Below are positions 12,232-21,194 of a stretch of 47,016 nucleotides of DNA, piece after piece. Position 1 is the stretch's first letter. Every line of letters starts with the position of its first letter. The position numbers and the translations under genes are program-made. The stretch lies in the NCBI GenBank assembly GCA_937858995.1, contig CALLZC010000125.1, forward strand, positions 1 through 47,016, given 5' to 3'. The notes beneath the pieces are model-generated. The model was not told the DNA's origin, ran no database searches, and saw only the letters and a list, made by a program, of their open reading frames with translations. Source of the DNA: an uncultured Nostocoides sp. GTDB taxonomy: Bacteria; Actinomycetota; Actinomycetes; Actinomycetales; Dermatophilaceae.

Positions 12232-13559
12232 TGCCGATGTGCCTTTCCCTCGATGGCGGTGACGCGGCCGCGCAGGATGGTGGCGTGCACCGCCCCGGTG
12301 AAGCTCATCCCATGCCAGGGATTGTTGTGGGACAGCGAGTTCGACGTGGCGGCATCGACCGTGACCCGGCGATCCGGGGCCACCACGACGAGGTTGGCCG
12401 GGTGCCCGACAGCGATGTCCTGGCCATGACCGGGCAGCGCCGCGATGCGCGCGGGATTGCGCGACATCCGCCGACTCAGATCGAGCATCGTCATCCGGCC
12501 ACTGCGCACCATGAGGTCATGGACAACGCAGAAGGCGGTCTCGAGCCCCAGCATGCCGAAGGCCGCGGCCTCGAAGGCATGCTCCTTGTCCTGCCGTGCG
12601 TGGGGTGCATGATCGGTCGCCACGGCGTCAATGGTGCCGTCGGCGAGCGCGGCTCGTAGTGCCTCCTGGTCCTGACTCGGGCGCAGCGGGGGGTTGACCT
12701 TGAAGGTCGGGTCGTAGCCGGAGACCAATTCGGTCCCTAGTGCGAGATGGTGGGGGGTGACCTCGGCGGTCACGGCGATCCCCTGATCCTTGGCCCACCG
12801 GATGATTTCCACCGATTCGGCGGTGGACACGTGGGCGATGTGGACGCGGGAGCCGGTATGCCGGGCGAGTTGGACGTCTCGCGCCACGATGACCGATTCG
12901 GCAGCCCCGGGCCACCCGGGGAGTCCGAGTCGACCCGAGATCTCGCCTTCGTGACAGCACGCGGCGGCACCGGCGAGCGCGCCGTCTTGCGCGTGCTGGG
13001 AGATGATCCCGCCGAACGGCTTGATGTATTCCAGAGCGCGACGCATGACCCTGGCGTCTTGAACGCACCGGCCATCGTCGGAGAAGACGCGCACTCTGGC
13101 CCGCGAGCGCGCCATGAGCGCCAGTTCCGCGAGTTCCGATCCCGCAAGCCCCTTGGTCACGGCACCGACCGGGACCACGTCCGCCAAGCCGACCTCGCGG
13201 CCGCGATCATGCACGCGTTCCGCAGCCTCGGCCGTGTCCGTCACCGGATCGGTGTTGGCCATGGCCAGGATCGCCGTGAAACCGCCGGCCGCGGCGGCCG
13301 CCGAGCCGGAGGCGATCGTCTCCGCATCCTCGCGCCCCGGTTCCCGCAGGTGCGTATGCAGGTCGACCAGTCCCGGGAGCAGCGCCAGTCCGTCGGCGTC
13401 GAGTCGCGGGACGCCCGCGGGAGCCGACAGGTTTCCGATCTCGGCGATCACCCCGTCCCGAATGAGGACGTCCGCCCGCTCGCCCGGGCGATGTGCGACT
13501 CGTGCGTGCGCGTCGGGATCGGACCAGAGCGCGGCCCCGACGATGAGAAGGTCACTCAT
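12228..13559 (-). CDS. pyrC: Dihydroorotase (type I, multifunctional-type)
   Basis: Closes carbamoyl-aspartate to dihydroorotate. The amidohydrolase metal motif [10 protein letters not shown] carries His68 and His70; further metal/catalytic segments are [19 protein letters not shown] and ATDHAPHA. The length of 443 residues fits type I dihydroorotases. Both ends overlap neighbours by four bases (ATGA with pyrB and carA), in keeping with one coupled operon. Confidence 0.97.
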   Translation of the reverse strand: MSDLLIVGAALWSDPDAHARVAHRPGERADVLIRDGVIAEIGNLSAPAGVPRLDADGLALLPGLVDLHTHLREPGREDAETIASGSAAAAAGGFTAILAMANTDPVTDTAEAAERVHDRGREVGLADVVPVGAVTKGLAGSELAELALMARSRARVRVFSDDGRCVQDARVMRRALEYIKPFGGIISQHAQDGALAGAAACCHEGEISGRLGLPGWPGAAESVIVARDVQLARHTGSRVHIAHVSTAESVEIIRWAKDQGIAVTAEVTPHHLALGTELVSGYDPTFKVNPPLRPSQDQEALRAALADGTIDAVATDHAPHARQDKEHAFEAAAFGMLGLETAFCVVHDLMVRSGRMTMLDLSRRMSRNPARIAALPGHGQDIAVGHPANLVVVAPDRRVTVDAATSNSLSHNNPWHGMSFTGAVHATILRGRVTAIEGKAHRQ

Positions 13560-14509
13560 GCCGCGCTCCCCTCGCCGGCGAGGAGGTGATAAAGCACGGC
13601 CATCCGGACGGCGAGCCCACCCGAGACCTGATCAAGGATGAGCGAGGCGGGCGCATCGGCGGCATCCGGGCTGATCTCCAAGCCACGGTTCATGGGTCCC
13701 GGGTGCAGGATCAGGGCGTCCGGGTTGCGATGCAGCAGCCCCTCCAGGCGCGTGCGGGTCAGCCCATACCCCACCGTGTACTCGCGGGCGGTGGGGAAGT
13801 AGCCGCCGCTCATCCGCTCGCGTTGGACCCGCAGCATCATGACTGCGTCCGGGGCGTCCCCGGTGGCGAGCACCTCATCCAGGTCCCAGGACCAGGAGAA
13901 GCCATCGCGCTGCGCCCAGGACGCAATTCCGGCCGGCATCAGCGTGGGCGGGGCGACCACCGTGACACGGGCTCCGAGGGTCCGCAGGGTGATCGCATTG
14001 CTGCGAAAGACCCGGGAGTGTGTCAGGTCGCCGACGATGACCACATGCCTCCCGTCGAGGGCGCCGAGGCGGGCCTGCAGCGTGTAGGCGTCCAAGAGGG
14101 CCTGGGTCGGGTGCTCGTGGGTGCCGTCCCCGGCGTTGATCACGCTGGCGTCCACCCAGCCGGCGATCTGATGGCAGGCCCCCGACTGGTTGTGCCGGAT
14201 GACCAAGGCATCTACGGCCATCGCGTTGATGGTCTGGACGGTGTCGCGCAAGGACTCACCCTTGGAGGTGGATGATCCCTTCGCCGACAAGTTGATGGTG
14301 TCGGCAGACATCCACTTGCCCGCTATCTCGAAGCTAGAGCGAGTCCGGGTGGAGTCCTCGAAGAAGAAGTTGATGATCGTGCGCCCGCGCAGGGTCGGCA
14401 GCTTCTTGACCTCGCGGCGTTGCACGTCGTGCATCGACGCGGCGGTGTCCAGGATTGCTTCGACGTCCGAGCGGCTCAGGTCCGCGCTGCTGATCAGGTG
14501 CCGTGCCAT
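13556..14509 (-). CDS. pyrB: Aspartate carbamoyltransferase catalytic subunit
   Basis: Joins carbamoyl phosphate and aspartate, the committed pyrimidine step. The carbamoyl-phosphate loop EDSTRTRS is at residues 51-58, with [11 protein letters not shown] and the aspartate-binding LHPGPMNRG further on. The start is chosen as ATG 14509, which shares a base with the pyrR stop (TGATG) and has GGAG seven bases upstream. GTG 14512 just before it is also possible. No regulatory pyrI is present, as expected for Actinobacteria. Confidence 0.97.
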   Translation of the reverse strand: MARHLISSADLSRSDVEAILDTAASMHDVQRREVKKLPTLRGRTIINFFFEDSTRTRSSFEIAGKWMSADTINLSAKGSSTSKGESLRDTVQTINAMAVDALVIRHNQSGACHQIAGWVDASVINAGDGTHEHPTQALLDAYTLQARLGALDGRHVVIVGDLTHSRVFRSNAITLRTLGARVTVVAPPTLMPAGIASWAQRDGFSWSWDLDEVLATGDAPDAVMMLRVQRERMSGGYFPTAREYTVGYGLTRTRLEGLLHRNPDALILHPGPMNRGLEISPDAADAPASLILDQVSGGLAVRMAVLYHLLAGEGSAA

Positions 14510-15102
14510 CACACATCTCCCGGCGCGATGCGAACGACGTCCTCGATGCCGTCAGCCCCGCGCAGCCGCACTTGCACCATCTCGCTGTGCGAGGTCGGCA
14601 GGTTCTTGCCCACATGATCGGCGCGGATCGGCAGTTCTCGGTGTCCGCGATCGACCAGGACGGCCAACCGAACGGCACGGGGGCGTCCGAGATCGGCCAC
14701 GGCATCCAGAGCGGCCCGGATCGTGCGGCCGGAATAGAGCACATCGTCAACCAGGACGACGATCATGTCGTCGACACCGCAATCCGGGATGACCGTGCGC
14801 ATCGGGGCCCGGGTGGGCTGATGGCGCAGGTCGTCGCGGTGCATGGTGATGTCGAGCGCACCGACCGGGATCGGTTCACACCCCTCGACCTCGGCGAGGA
14901 TCGCCGACAAGCGATGCGCGAGTTCAACGCCACGGGTCGGGATGCCCAAGAGCACCAGGTCGCTGGCTCCCTTGTTGTGCTCGAGAAGCTCGTGGGCGAT
15001 GCGTCGCAGGCAACGGGCAATCTCGTTGCTGGAAAGAACGGTTCGACCCAATGGGTCGATCGGGGACCCGGCCGGGGGGCCACTACGTGCTGGGCGCGCC
15101 AA
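14509..15102 (-). CDS. pyrR: PyrR, UMP-responsive pyr regulator / uracil phosphoribosyltransferase
   Basis: RNA-binding repressor of the pyr operon with weak uracil phosphoribosyltransferase activity. The PRPP-binding motif [19 protein letters not shown] is intact, as are [11 protein letters not shown] and the RNA-contact region around [11 protein letters not shown]. The start is placed at TTG 15102 (197 residues): AAGGAGG lies eight bases upstream, and the frame further up is not PyrR-like. A PyrR-binding hairpin ends three bases before that ribosome-binding site, which points to translational autoregulation. First gene of the operon. Confidence 0.94.
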   Translation of the reverse strand: MARPARSGPPAGSPIDPLGRTVLSSNEIARCLRRIAHELLEHNKGASDLVLLGIPTRGVELAHRLSAILAEVEGCEPIPVGALDITMHRDDLRHQPTRAPMRTVIPDCGVDDMIVVLVDDVLYSGRTIRAALDAVADLGRPRAVRLAVLVDRGHRELPIRADHVGKNLPTSHSEMVQVRLRGADGIEDVVRIAPGDV

Positions 15103-15119
15103 GGCTTGCGCCTCCTTGC

Positions 15120-15135
15120 CTGCCTCACGGGACAG
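15120..15135 (-). promoter_or_regulatory. PyrR-binding RNA hairpin in the pyr operon leader
   Basis: On the minus strand a 5-bp stem CUGUC/GGCAG encloses the loop CCGUGA. The sequence UCCCGUGAGGC fits the known PyrR recognition consensus UCCNGNGAGGY. The stem ends three bases before AAGGAGG (15117-15111), the ribosome-binding site of the pyrR TTG start. Bound PyrR-UMP would stabilise the hairpin and block ribosome access. This is the translational-repression arrangement described for mycobacterial pyr operons, not the antiterminator type of Bacillus; no attenuator terminator is visible. Confidence 0.82.
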
Positions 15136-15157
15136 CGTTAAAGGATGCGGACGCCGC

Positions 15158-15163
15158 ACTCTA
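15158..15163 (-). promoter_or_regulatory. Possible -10 element of the pyr operon
   Basis: TAGAGT on the minus strand fits TANNNT and would start transcription about 15 bases before the PyrR hairpin, giving a leader of roughly 50 bases. No clear -35 hexamer is seen. The call rests on position and a short motif only. Confidence 0.3.
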
Positions 15164-15307
15164 ACCTGCCGAGCCTCGGCCCGCGCACACCGGTCCACCC
15201 TACGTACCCCCCCCTGGCCGCGGACGGCCGCAGCCCTAGCGGTCGGGGGTTTCGGCCCGTAGGGTGCCAGTTGGGGCGGATTCCGCAGGGGCATCCGCAG
15301 GGGAAGG

Positions 15308-17278
15308 ATGATGCACGTGCGCGCATTGACGATGGGCATATCGGTCACGATCACCGGCCTGGCGCTTGCGGTGCCCGTGGCCGCGGCAAGCGGCCCGACG
15401 GACGCAGCGGCCCGCGAGGGCCTGTCCACGGCGGCCGCTGGACGGCTTGGCGCCGGGCTCCAGGTGGCGCCCTTGGGGTCGGGCGCGCGCGGGGCGAACC
15501 CCTTCATCTCCTACCTTCCGGACGTCCGCACCACAGACTTCGCCGCCTGGACCCAGCGCGTCCAGGCCCTCTCCGCGCAGCGGGCTCGCTCCACGCAGCG
15601 ACAGGAGGCGAAGGATCGCTGGTCGGGCAGCGCGGAGCGGGCCGTACTGACATACGCGGAGAAGGAGCCAGCCACCGCCGTCGGCGACAACGACACCACC
15701 TGGCGGGCCGAACGGATCGCGGCCTTCGGCCTCGGCTCCGGCCTGCACAATCGGATGCGCGTGACCGGGACCCTGTCCGACCAGCGGCCCGGCATCCGGA
15801 CCCTCCCGAGCGCCCGGGAGGACAATGGCTCGATCCCCAAGGCCGCGCCCACGGGAATCGACGGGAACGACCGGGTGCGGGTCAGCGGAAAGGTGGGTGA
15901 CGGACCCTACGGATCGACCTCGGGCGACTTCGATTGGTATGCCGTGCGGGCGGCTCCCGGCGAGAGCCTCTCGGTCGCCCTGCCCACGTCCAGCGTCGAC
16001 ACCGTTGCGCTGCTAGTGGACTCGAGCGGGACCATCGTCGACGTGGCCTGGAACTCGGTCGACGGAAGCATCCCGGACCGAAGCATCCAGTTCCGCAGCA
16101 CGACCGGCGGTGCCTTCTATGTGATGGTGAGCGACTTCGGCGGGTGGCAGACCGACTTCAACGACTCGTCCTCGGGCGTTGGAGCCGGCCCCAAGGGCAC
16201 GTATACCGTCGAGATGGGCTCGTATCGCACGGATCGAGACGCCGTACTCGTCAAGCTGCGGCGGGGCGATGTCGTGGGGACCTCGGTGTCCGGCCAGGCG
16301 TCGCGGGTCACGGTGCAGAGTTGGGACTCCACCGTCGTCACGGCAACCAGCGAGTTCGACGCGACCTTCTTCTATCCGGCAAACTCCCCGCTCCCGGGCG
16401 GCGGGAATGCAGCCACGGCCTATGTCGCCGAGCGGGACGGCTGGTACGGCGTGATCGTCGAGCGCGGAATCGGTACGTACCGCAACGAGATCGAGGTCTA
16501 CCGACCGGGGGGCGAACGCACCACCGCGCCCCAGACCATCGTGCTGGACTTCGACGGAGCCACGGTCAATCCCGCCGACTTCGCGGGGCCACCCGGGGTG
16601 GCGACCCTGTCACCGCTGAAGGCCTTTCTGGCGCGGTGGGGCTTGACCAGCGCCGATCTGCCCGCCCTGGCCCGCCAGATCACCCAGACCGCCACCGAAA
16701 ATCTGCGGGCGGACTTGCGGGACCAGGGCATCCCGAACCTGGCAGTGCGCGTGGTCAATGGCCTGACCGATCCGGACACTTTTGGCGCGGCGAATGTGTC
16801 CCGCGTGGTGGTCGGCGGCACCATTGCGGAGTCGGGTATCCCCACGATCGGCATCGCTAGCGCGATCGACCCGGGCAATTACGGCCGCGAGGACAGCGCC
16901 TTGGTGCTGCTGGACGTGATGAGCGAGAAGGTCGCCGGCAACGACCGCGCGGTGAGTTCGGTCAACTACTACCTGCGACCGGGCGTCGGCAACCGCGTGG
17001 CACTGGTCGGTCGCGCCATCGGCAATGTGGTGTCCCATGAGGTGGGCCACTACATCGGCAACTTCCACACGGACAACTCCAACTCCGTGGTCTCGCTCAT
17101 GGACGCCGGTGGCCGCGGCTACTGGCGGATGTACAACACCGGCCCGGACTGGGTGCTCGGCACGTCGGACGACGGCGACACGGATTTCACGACGGACCGC
17201 TTCTCGCTGAACGAGCCATTCTTCGGCGTCGAGGACACGGCGACCGTCTCGGCCTGGGCATTCTCGGGCAAACGCTGA
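15308..17278 (+). CDS. Secreted metzincin-like zinc metalloprotease with a PPC-like domain
   Basis: Probably an exported zinc peptidase. It begins with a Sec signal peptide (hydrophobic about 9-27, ending VAAASG). Residues about 205-310 resemble a bacterial pre-peptidase C-terminal domain (DWYAVRAAPGESLSVAL, then GGAFYVMVSDFGG and GTYTVEM). The zinc site HEVGHYIGNFH at 577-587 matches HExxHxxGxxH, and SLMDAGG shortly after can serve as the metzincin Met-turn. Starts at 15308, 15311 or 15317 are all possible behind GGGGAAGG. It is divergent from pyrR and convergent with the next gene (5-base gap). The substrate is unknown; the exact peptidase family was not identified. Confidence 0.8.
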   Translation: MMHVRALTMGISVTITGLALAVPVAAASGPTDAAAREGLSTAAAGRLGAGLQVAPLGSGARGANPFISYLPDVRTTDFAAWTQRVQALSAQRARSTQRQEAKDRWSGSAERAVLTYAEKEPATAVGDNDTTWRAERIAAFGLGSGLHNRMRVTGTLSDQRPGIRTLPSAREDNGSIPKAAPTGIDGNDRVRVSGKVGDGPYGSTSGDFDWYAVRAAPGESLSVALPTSSVDTVALLVDSSGTIVDVAWNSVDGSIPDRSIQFRSTTGGAFYVMVSDFGGWQTDFNDSSSGVGAGPKGTYTVEMGSYRTDRDAVLVKLRRGDVVGTSVSGQASRVTVQSWDSTVVTATSEFDATFFYPANSPLPGGGNAATAYVAERDGWYGVIVERGIGTYRNEIEVYRPGGERTTAPQTIVLDFDGATVNPADFAGPPGVATLSPLKAFLARWGLTSADLPALARQITQTATENLRADLRDQGIPNLAVRVVNGLTDPDTFGAANVSRVVVGGTIAESGIPTIGIASAIDPGNYGREDSALVLLDVMSEKVAGNDRAVSSVNYYLRPGVGNRVALVGRAIGNVVSHEVGHYIGNFHTDNSNSVVSLMDAGGRGYWRMYNTGPDWVLGTSDDGDTDFTTDRFSLNEPFFGVEDTATVSAWAFSGKR

Positions 17279-17283
17279 CAGGG

Positions 17284-19122
17284 TCAACGACGCAGGGTTT
17301 CCCCCGGACCAAAGGTATCCAAGACCAGCCCGGCGGCGCCCAAGGTGCCATTGGCGGCAGCCCAGGTCACCGCGTCTCGCCCGTCGATGACCACCACGGA
17401 CCCGTCGACGACGCGCGGGGCACCAGCTCCGAAACGGACCGCTGACCCGGCGCTCACCCCGAGTGCCAGCTGACCCGGCGCCACCGCGACCGCGTTGAAG
17501 ACCCGACCCCATTGGTAGTCGGTGTTGATCGCGGGAACGATGGTTGCGTTGACTGCGCCGATTCCGGGCCGCCAGGAGGCCTCGTCAACCCGGAACGCGG
17601 CCACGGCCTTGTCTTCGTAGTCATCGCCATTCGGTCGCGACTGCGGCGACCACCGCGCGCCGAGGTAGGCCGCAGCCGGGCCATCGGCGAAGACCGCCGG
17701 CGTTTGGTCCAGGGACTTGCGCACCAGCGACTGGAAGCGACTGTCCGCGAAGGCCCGGGCTGACTGCGTCGGTGACACCGCGACGAGCAACACCGCCGCG
17801 TAGCGAGCCGGGTCGATGTCGGCCCAGTTGCCGCGCCCGAAGGTGGCGATGTCGAGATGCCCGCGCCAGCCAGCCTGCTTGACCTTGTCCGCATACGCCG
17901 TGGCAGTGCCCCTGGTGTCCGCCGCAAGCACCAACACCCGGGAGTTCTCCGCTCCAGTGTCGGAAGCATCGGCAATGAACGCGTTGATGACCTTGTTCCC
18001 GCCGAGCACGCCCCCACCGAGATAGAGCACGCCCCCAGCCGCCGCGGTCGGTGCGCTCCATGAGCGCCCGCTCACCTGGCCCACAACGTCTCCCCCGCGC
18101 GTGAGCACTCGGGTGCGCAGGTCGTATGACGTGTTCTCGGTCAGCAGGTTGACCTTGACCCGGCGAGCGGACAGCCACTGCTCGGTGCCGACCCATCGAT
18201 GGGTGGCGCCGAGCGACTCGAAGTCGATAATGCCGACTCCGCTCTGACCGAAGACCTGAGTCAGCTGCCGATCGGCGTAATTGACCACACCGGTCGCGTA
18301 GTCAACACCGACGCCGACGGGACTCTTGCCTCCGAGGCGCTCATCCGCCGCCGCGATCGTCGACAGGGACCGGCCGAAGCGGCCGCGTTGGTAGAAGTGT
18401 TGGTCGTAGATGGCGCGCTGCGAGCCGAAGACCAGCCCGCGTTGGGGGTCGTCACCGTCGCCCCACCACATCAGTGTGCTGCCCCGGCGCAAGCCTTGCG
18501 CCGGACCGAAGTCGCCGCGATAACCATTGATCATCGATCTCGACTCGACCGCCGCTCCAGCACTGGTGCCGGCCAGTACCACACCAGCGCGCACGGCCGC
18601 GGCCATCGCCTCCTCTGCCGGTGAGTTCGCCAGGACCTTCATCGCGATTCCTTGGTCACCACCGAGCACATAGATCCCATCGAGGCTGGCGTCGCGCAAG
18701 GCGGCAGAATTCGCCGCGCGCAGCGCGTCCTGCCGGTTGAGCAGGATCGCGAGTCTCCCGACGCAGCGCTTGCCCGGCGTCACCACGGCAGTGCAGGCGG
18801 CGGCGATCTCCGCTGTCCGCTCGCGCGCCAGCGCGATGTTTTCGGCTCGGCTGGGCAGGTCGTCGCCATAGGCAGACGGCACCACTACCAGGTCGACGGT
18901 CGCGTCCGTGGCCCGGTCGACCGCCGCCTTGCCGAAGGCGTCGAGGGTCTCGACCTCGTACCCGCCGCCCGTGGGCATCATCACCGTCGGGGCTGCGGGG
19001 GCCGCTGCGAGCGTCGGTGAGCTGGCCAGCGTCAGCCCGGCCACCGCAACGGCAAGCAGCAACCGCCCCCGTGTCGTTCGTGGGGCGGCAGATGCGCGGG
19101 GTGTCTTGGTGAGTCCTCCCAT
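17284..19122 (-). CDS. Secreted cyanophycinase-like (S51) protein with a second, degenerate copy of the fold
   Basis: A 612-residue exported protein; the signal peptide covers about 1-41 (LLLAVAVAGLTLASSPTLAAA). The first half is a peptidase S51/cyanophycinase-type domain: GGDQ at 154-157, the nucleophile Ser187 in GTSAGAA (185-191) and the catalytic-type histidine in DQHFYQRGRFGR (His242). From about 360 the pattern repeats (LYLGGGVLGGNK, RVLVLAADTRG, AVLLVAVSPTQ), but the nucleophile motif reads ADGPAAA (479-485), so the second copy is probably inactive. Start ATG 19122 has only a weak AAGGG upstream. Cyanophycin or another isoaspartyl/beta-linked peptide is a possible substrate; none is shown. 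Confidence 0.78.
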   Translation of the reverse strand: MGGLTKTPRASAAPRTTRGRLLLAVAVAGLTLASSPTLAAAPAAPTVMMPTGGGYEVETLDAFGKAAVDRATDATVDLVVVPSAYGDDLPSRAENIALARERTAEIAAACTAVVTPGKRCVGRLAILLNRQDALRAANSAALRDASLDGIYVLGGDQGIAMKVLANSPAEEAMAAAVRAGVVLAGTSAGAAVESRSMINGYRGDFGPAQGLRRGSTLMWWGDGDDPQRGLVFGSQRAIYDQHFYQRGRFGRSLSTIAAADERLGGKSPVGVGVDYATGVVNYADRQLTQVFGQSGVGIIDFESLGATHRWVGTEQWLSARRVKVNLLTENTSYDLRTRVLTRGGDVVGQVSGRSWSAPTAAAGGVLYLGGGVLGGNKVINAFIADASDTGAENSRVLVLAADTRGTATAYADKVKQAGWRGHLDIATFGRGNWADIDPARYAAVLLVAVSPTQSARAFADSRFQSLVRKSLDQTPAVFADGPAAAYLGARWSPQSRPNGDDYEDKAVAAFRVDEASWRPGIGAVNATIVPAINTDYQWGRVFNAVAVAPGQLALGVSAGSAVRFGAGAPRVVDGSVVVIDGRDAVTWAAANGTLGAAGLVLDTFGPGETLRR

Positions 19123-19193
19123 AGCCCTTGAACCTACGCCGCTCGCGGGCCGCGCGCAGGGTGGCGGGTCGCTCGATGCTGGTCGGGTGGCGC

Positions 19194-21032
19194 TCACGCC
19201 TCCGGACGTGGCCCGCTGCGCACAGTTCCCCGCATCCGCACGAAAAGGTCGGCGCGCTTGCTGCGCAGGGTGCCGGGCGCATACTTCGCCAGCCACGAGT
19301 CGTCTTCGACGAGATCGAGAGAGCTGGCGCTCGGTGCCCCGCGCGCCCCGACTCGGTCCGCTTCGCCGAGACGTTCGAGGACGGAGCGGAAGTAGTAGTG
19401 GAAGAACAGCCGGTTGAACTCGGTGAAATAGATGTCGGCCACGCGCCGGTCTCCGCGGATGACGAGCATATTTTCGTCGTTGGCCACGCTGGAGGCCCGA
19501 GAGAAGTTGGCCGATCCGCTCACGACGACCGGATCCAGCCCGAGCGGGTCGCTGAGCAGGAACTTGTTGTGGATGAAGGCGACATGCGTGTTCAGGCGCA
19601 GCGCCCGGGTGGTCGTTTCGGCCACCCACTGACCCAGGGTCGTCTCGAGTTCACTCCCCCATGCCTGGTAGATATTTCGTCGGGAGTCGAGTTCGACCGT
19701 CGGCGTCCCGCGACGCGGTGCCCGCCGCTTCTCCAGAAGGAAGAAGCGCAAGGGCGAGTTCTGATCACCCTGCACGAGAACGTCTTCGAGCTGTTTGGCG
19801 ATGCCGAAGGCGAAGGTCGCGCAGGCGAGTTGCGCCGGGTGCGCCAGCAATTCGGCATACAGGCTGAGGGCGGCCTCGCTGCTCCTGGGACTAAAGATGG
19901 TCGTGACCCCATGGGGTATGTCGGCCCGCGCCACCGGGACCGAAGCCAGGGCGTCGACCGCATCGATGAATGCCACATTGCGTCGGCGGGCGTCCGTGCG
20001 GGACTCCCCCGCCCGCGCCCCCGGATCGGCGGCGAGCAGATCCCAATAGTCGGCGAACGAATTCGCAACGCCGATGTCGCGGACCAGGTGTCCTAGGTTG
20101 GACTGCCCGTGGACGCCTCCGACCGTGAGATTTGTCGACCCGGTCCACACCGCCACCGGCCGCAATCCCTGGGCCGCCGACCGCAGGATGAGGAACTTGT
20201 TGTGCTGGAGGTCGCTGCGCCGGGCGGTCCTGGGGATGATCGCGGTGTCGGGCAGACCCGCCGCGGCGATGGCTACGAGATTGGCCGCGCGCGGGTTGCT
20301 AGGCACCAGGACGCGGACGATCGAACCGTCGGCCTGCTTCTCCTTCGCCCAATGCTCGTTGACCTTCAGGTCGATGACCAAGCGGACGTCGACCCCGCGG
20401 TCGACGGCGGCCTTGAGCTCGACCAGGACTGGCGCATAACGAAATTCATAGAACGCCCCGTGCAGGGCATCGCCCGGACCCGCCTCGCGGATGAAGGCGA
20501 TGAGAGTCTCGTCGAGGTCGCGACTGAGCCAGTCCAGCGCCAACTGTCGCTTGGCGGCGGTCGGCTGCTTGTCCGGCGCCAGGTCTGCGAAGCGGGCGGC
20601 ATACGCCTGGCTGGAGGCCACCCCTCGGTTGAAGGCGATCGTATGCCGCGCGCCCGCGAGTGGTTCGCTGCGCACCTCGATCTCGACCGGCCGGCCATAC
20701 TCCGGGTGCGTGGCGTTGCCGCGCATGGGGATGAACCGGTAGGTGTAGGCGGTGTCGGGCTGGAGGGTGAAGTCATCCCACACGAGTGATTGAATGGGCT
20801 GTCGGCGCGTCGAATAGCGCTCTCCCGGAGCCGGATCCGGGACGATCGAGCGAAAGACCTTGAAGCCCGTTACATAGCGGAAGCGACCGCCCGGCGCGCG
20901 CCGCTGAACGGCGAAGCCGAGGAGCCCGCGCCGCGCCCGGGCGCTCACCCGCAGGCCGAAAGAGACCGTGTTGACGCCGGCGACGGCAGACACCGTCACC
21001 CCATCGGTTGCCCACGACCGGTAGCGCACCAT
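19194..21032 (-). CDS. Phospholipase D-like protein with two HKD-type motifs
   Basis: A 612-residue member of the PLD superfamily. The N-terminal about 110 residues look like a beta-sandwich, possibly fibronectin type III-like (TLQPDTAYTYRFIPM). Two half-sites follow: HNKFLILR at 277 with GSTNLTVGG, and HNKFLLSD at 488 with GSANFSRASSVANDEN. The second matches HxKx4D; in the first the Asp position is Arg. Start ATG 21032 is chosen because the frame upstream is not family-like. No clear signal peptide is seen, unlike its two neighbours. It precedes the cyanophycinase-like gene by 71 bases on the same strand. Confidence 0.8.
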   Translation of the reverse strand: MVRYRSWATDGVTVSAVAGVNTVSFGLRVSARARRGLLGFAVQRRAPGGRFRYVTGFKVFRSIVPDPAPGERYSTRRQPIQSLVWDDFTLQPDTAYTYRFIPMRGNATHPEYGRPVEIEVRSEPLAGARHTIAFNRGVASSQAYAARFADLAPDKQPTAAKRQLALDWLSRDLDETLIAFIREAGPGDALHGAFYEFRYAPVLVELKAAVDRGVDVRLVIDLKVNEHWAKEKQADGSIVRVLVPSNPRAANLVAIAAAGLPDTAIIPRTARRSDLQHNKFLILRSAAQGLRPVAVWTGSTNLTVGGVHGQSNLGHLVRDIGVANSFADYWDLLAADPGARAGESRTDARRRNVAFIDAVDALASVPVARADIPHGVTTIFSPRSSEAALSLYAELLAHPAQLACATFAFGIAKQLEDVLVQGDQNSPLRFFLLEKRRAPRRGTPTVELDSRRNIYQAWGSELETTLGQWVAETTTRALRLNTHVAFIHNKFLLSDPLGLDPVVVSGSANFSRASSVANDENMLVIRGDRRVADIYFTEFNRLFFHYYFRSVLERLGEADRVGARGAPSASSLDLVEDDSWLAKYAPGTLRSKRADLFVRMRGTVRSGPRPEA

Positions 21033-21194
21033 TCCACGGTAGCCCCGCTCCCGACGGCCGTTGCGGCTTTGCGCGATCCCACCCGCGCTCCGTCCCCCCG
21101 ACCTAACCTCTGCTAGCAGCACCTGCGATCAGAACCACAAGTTGCATCATGTGGATGTGAGCGCAACCTCTGCTGAGTTGACTGTTGCCCCCTG

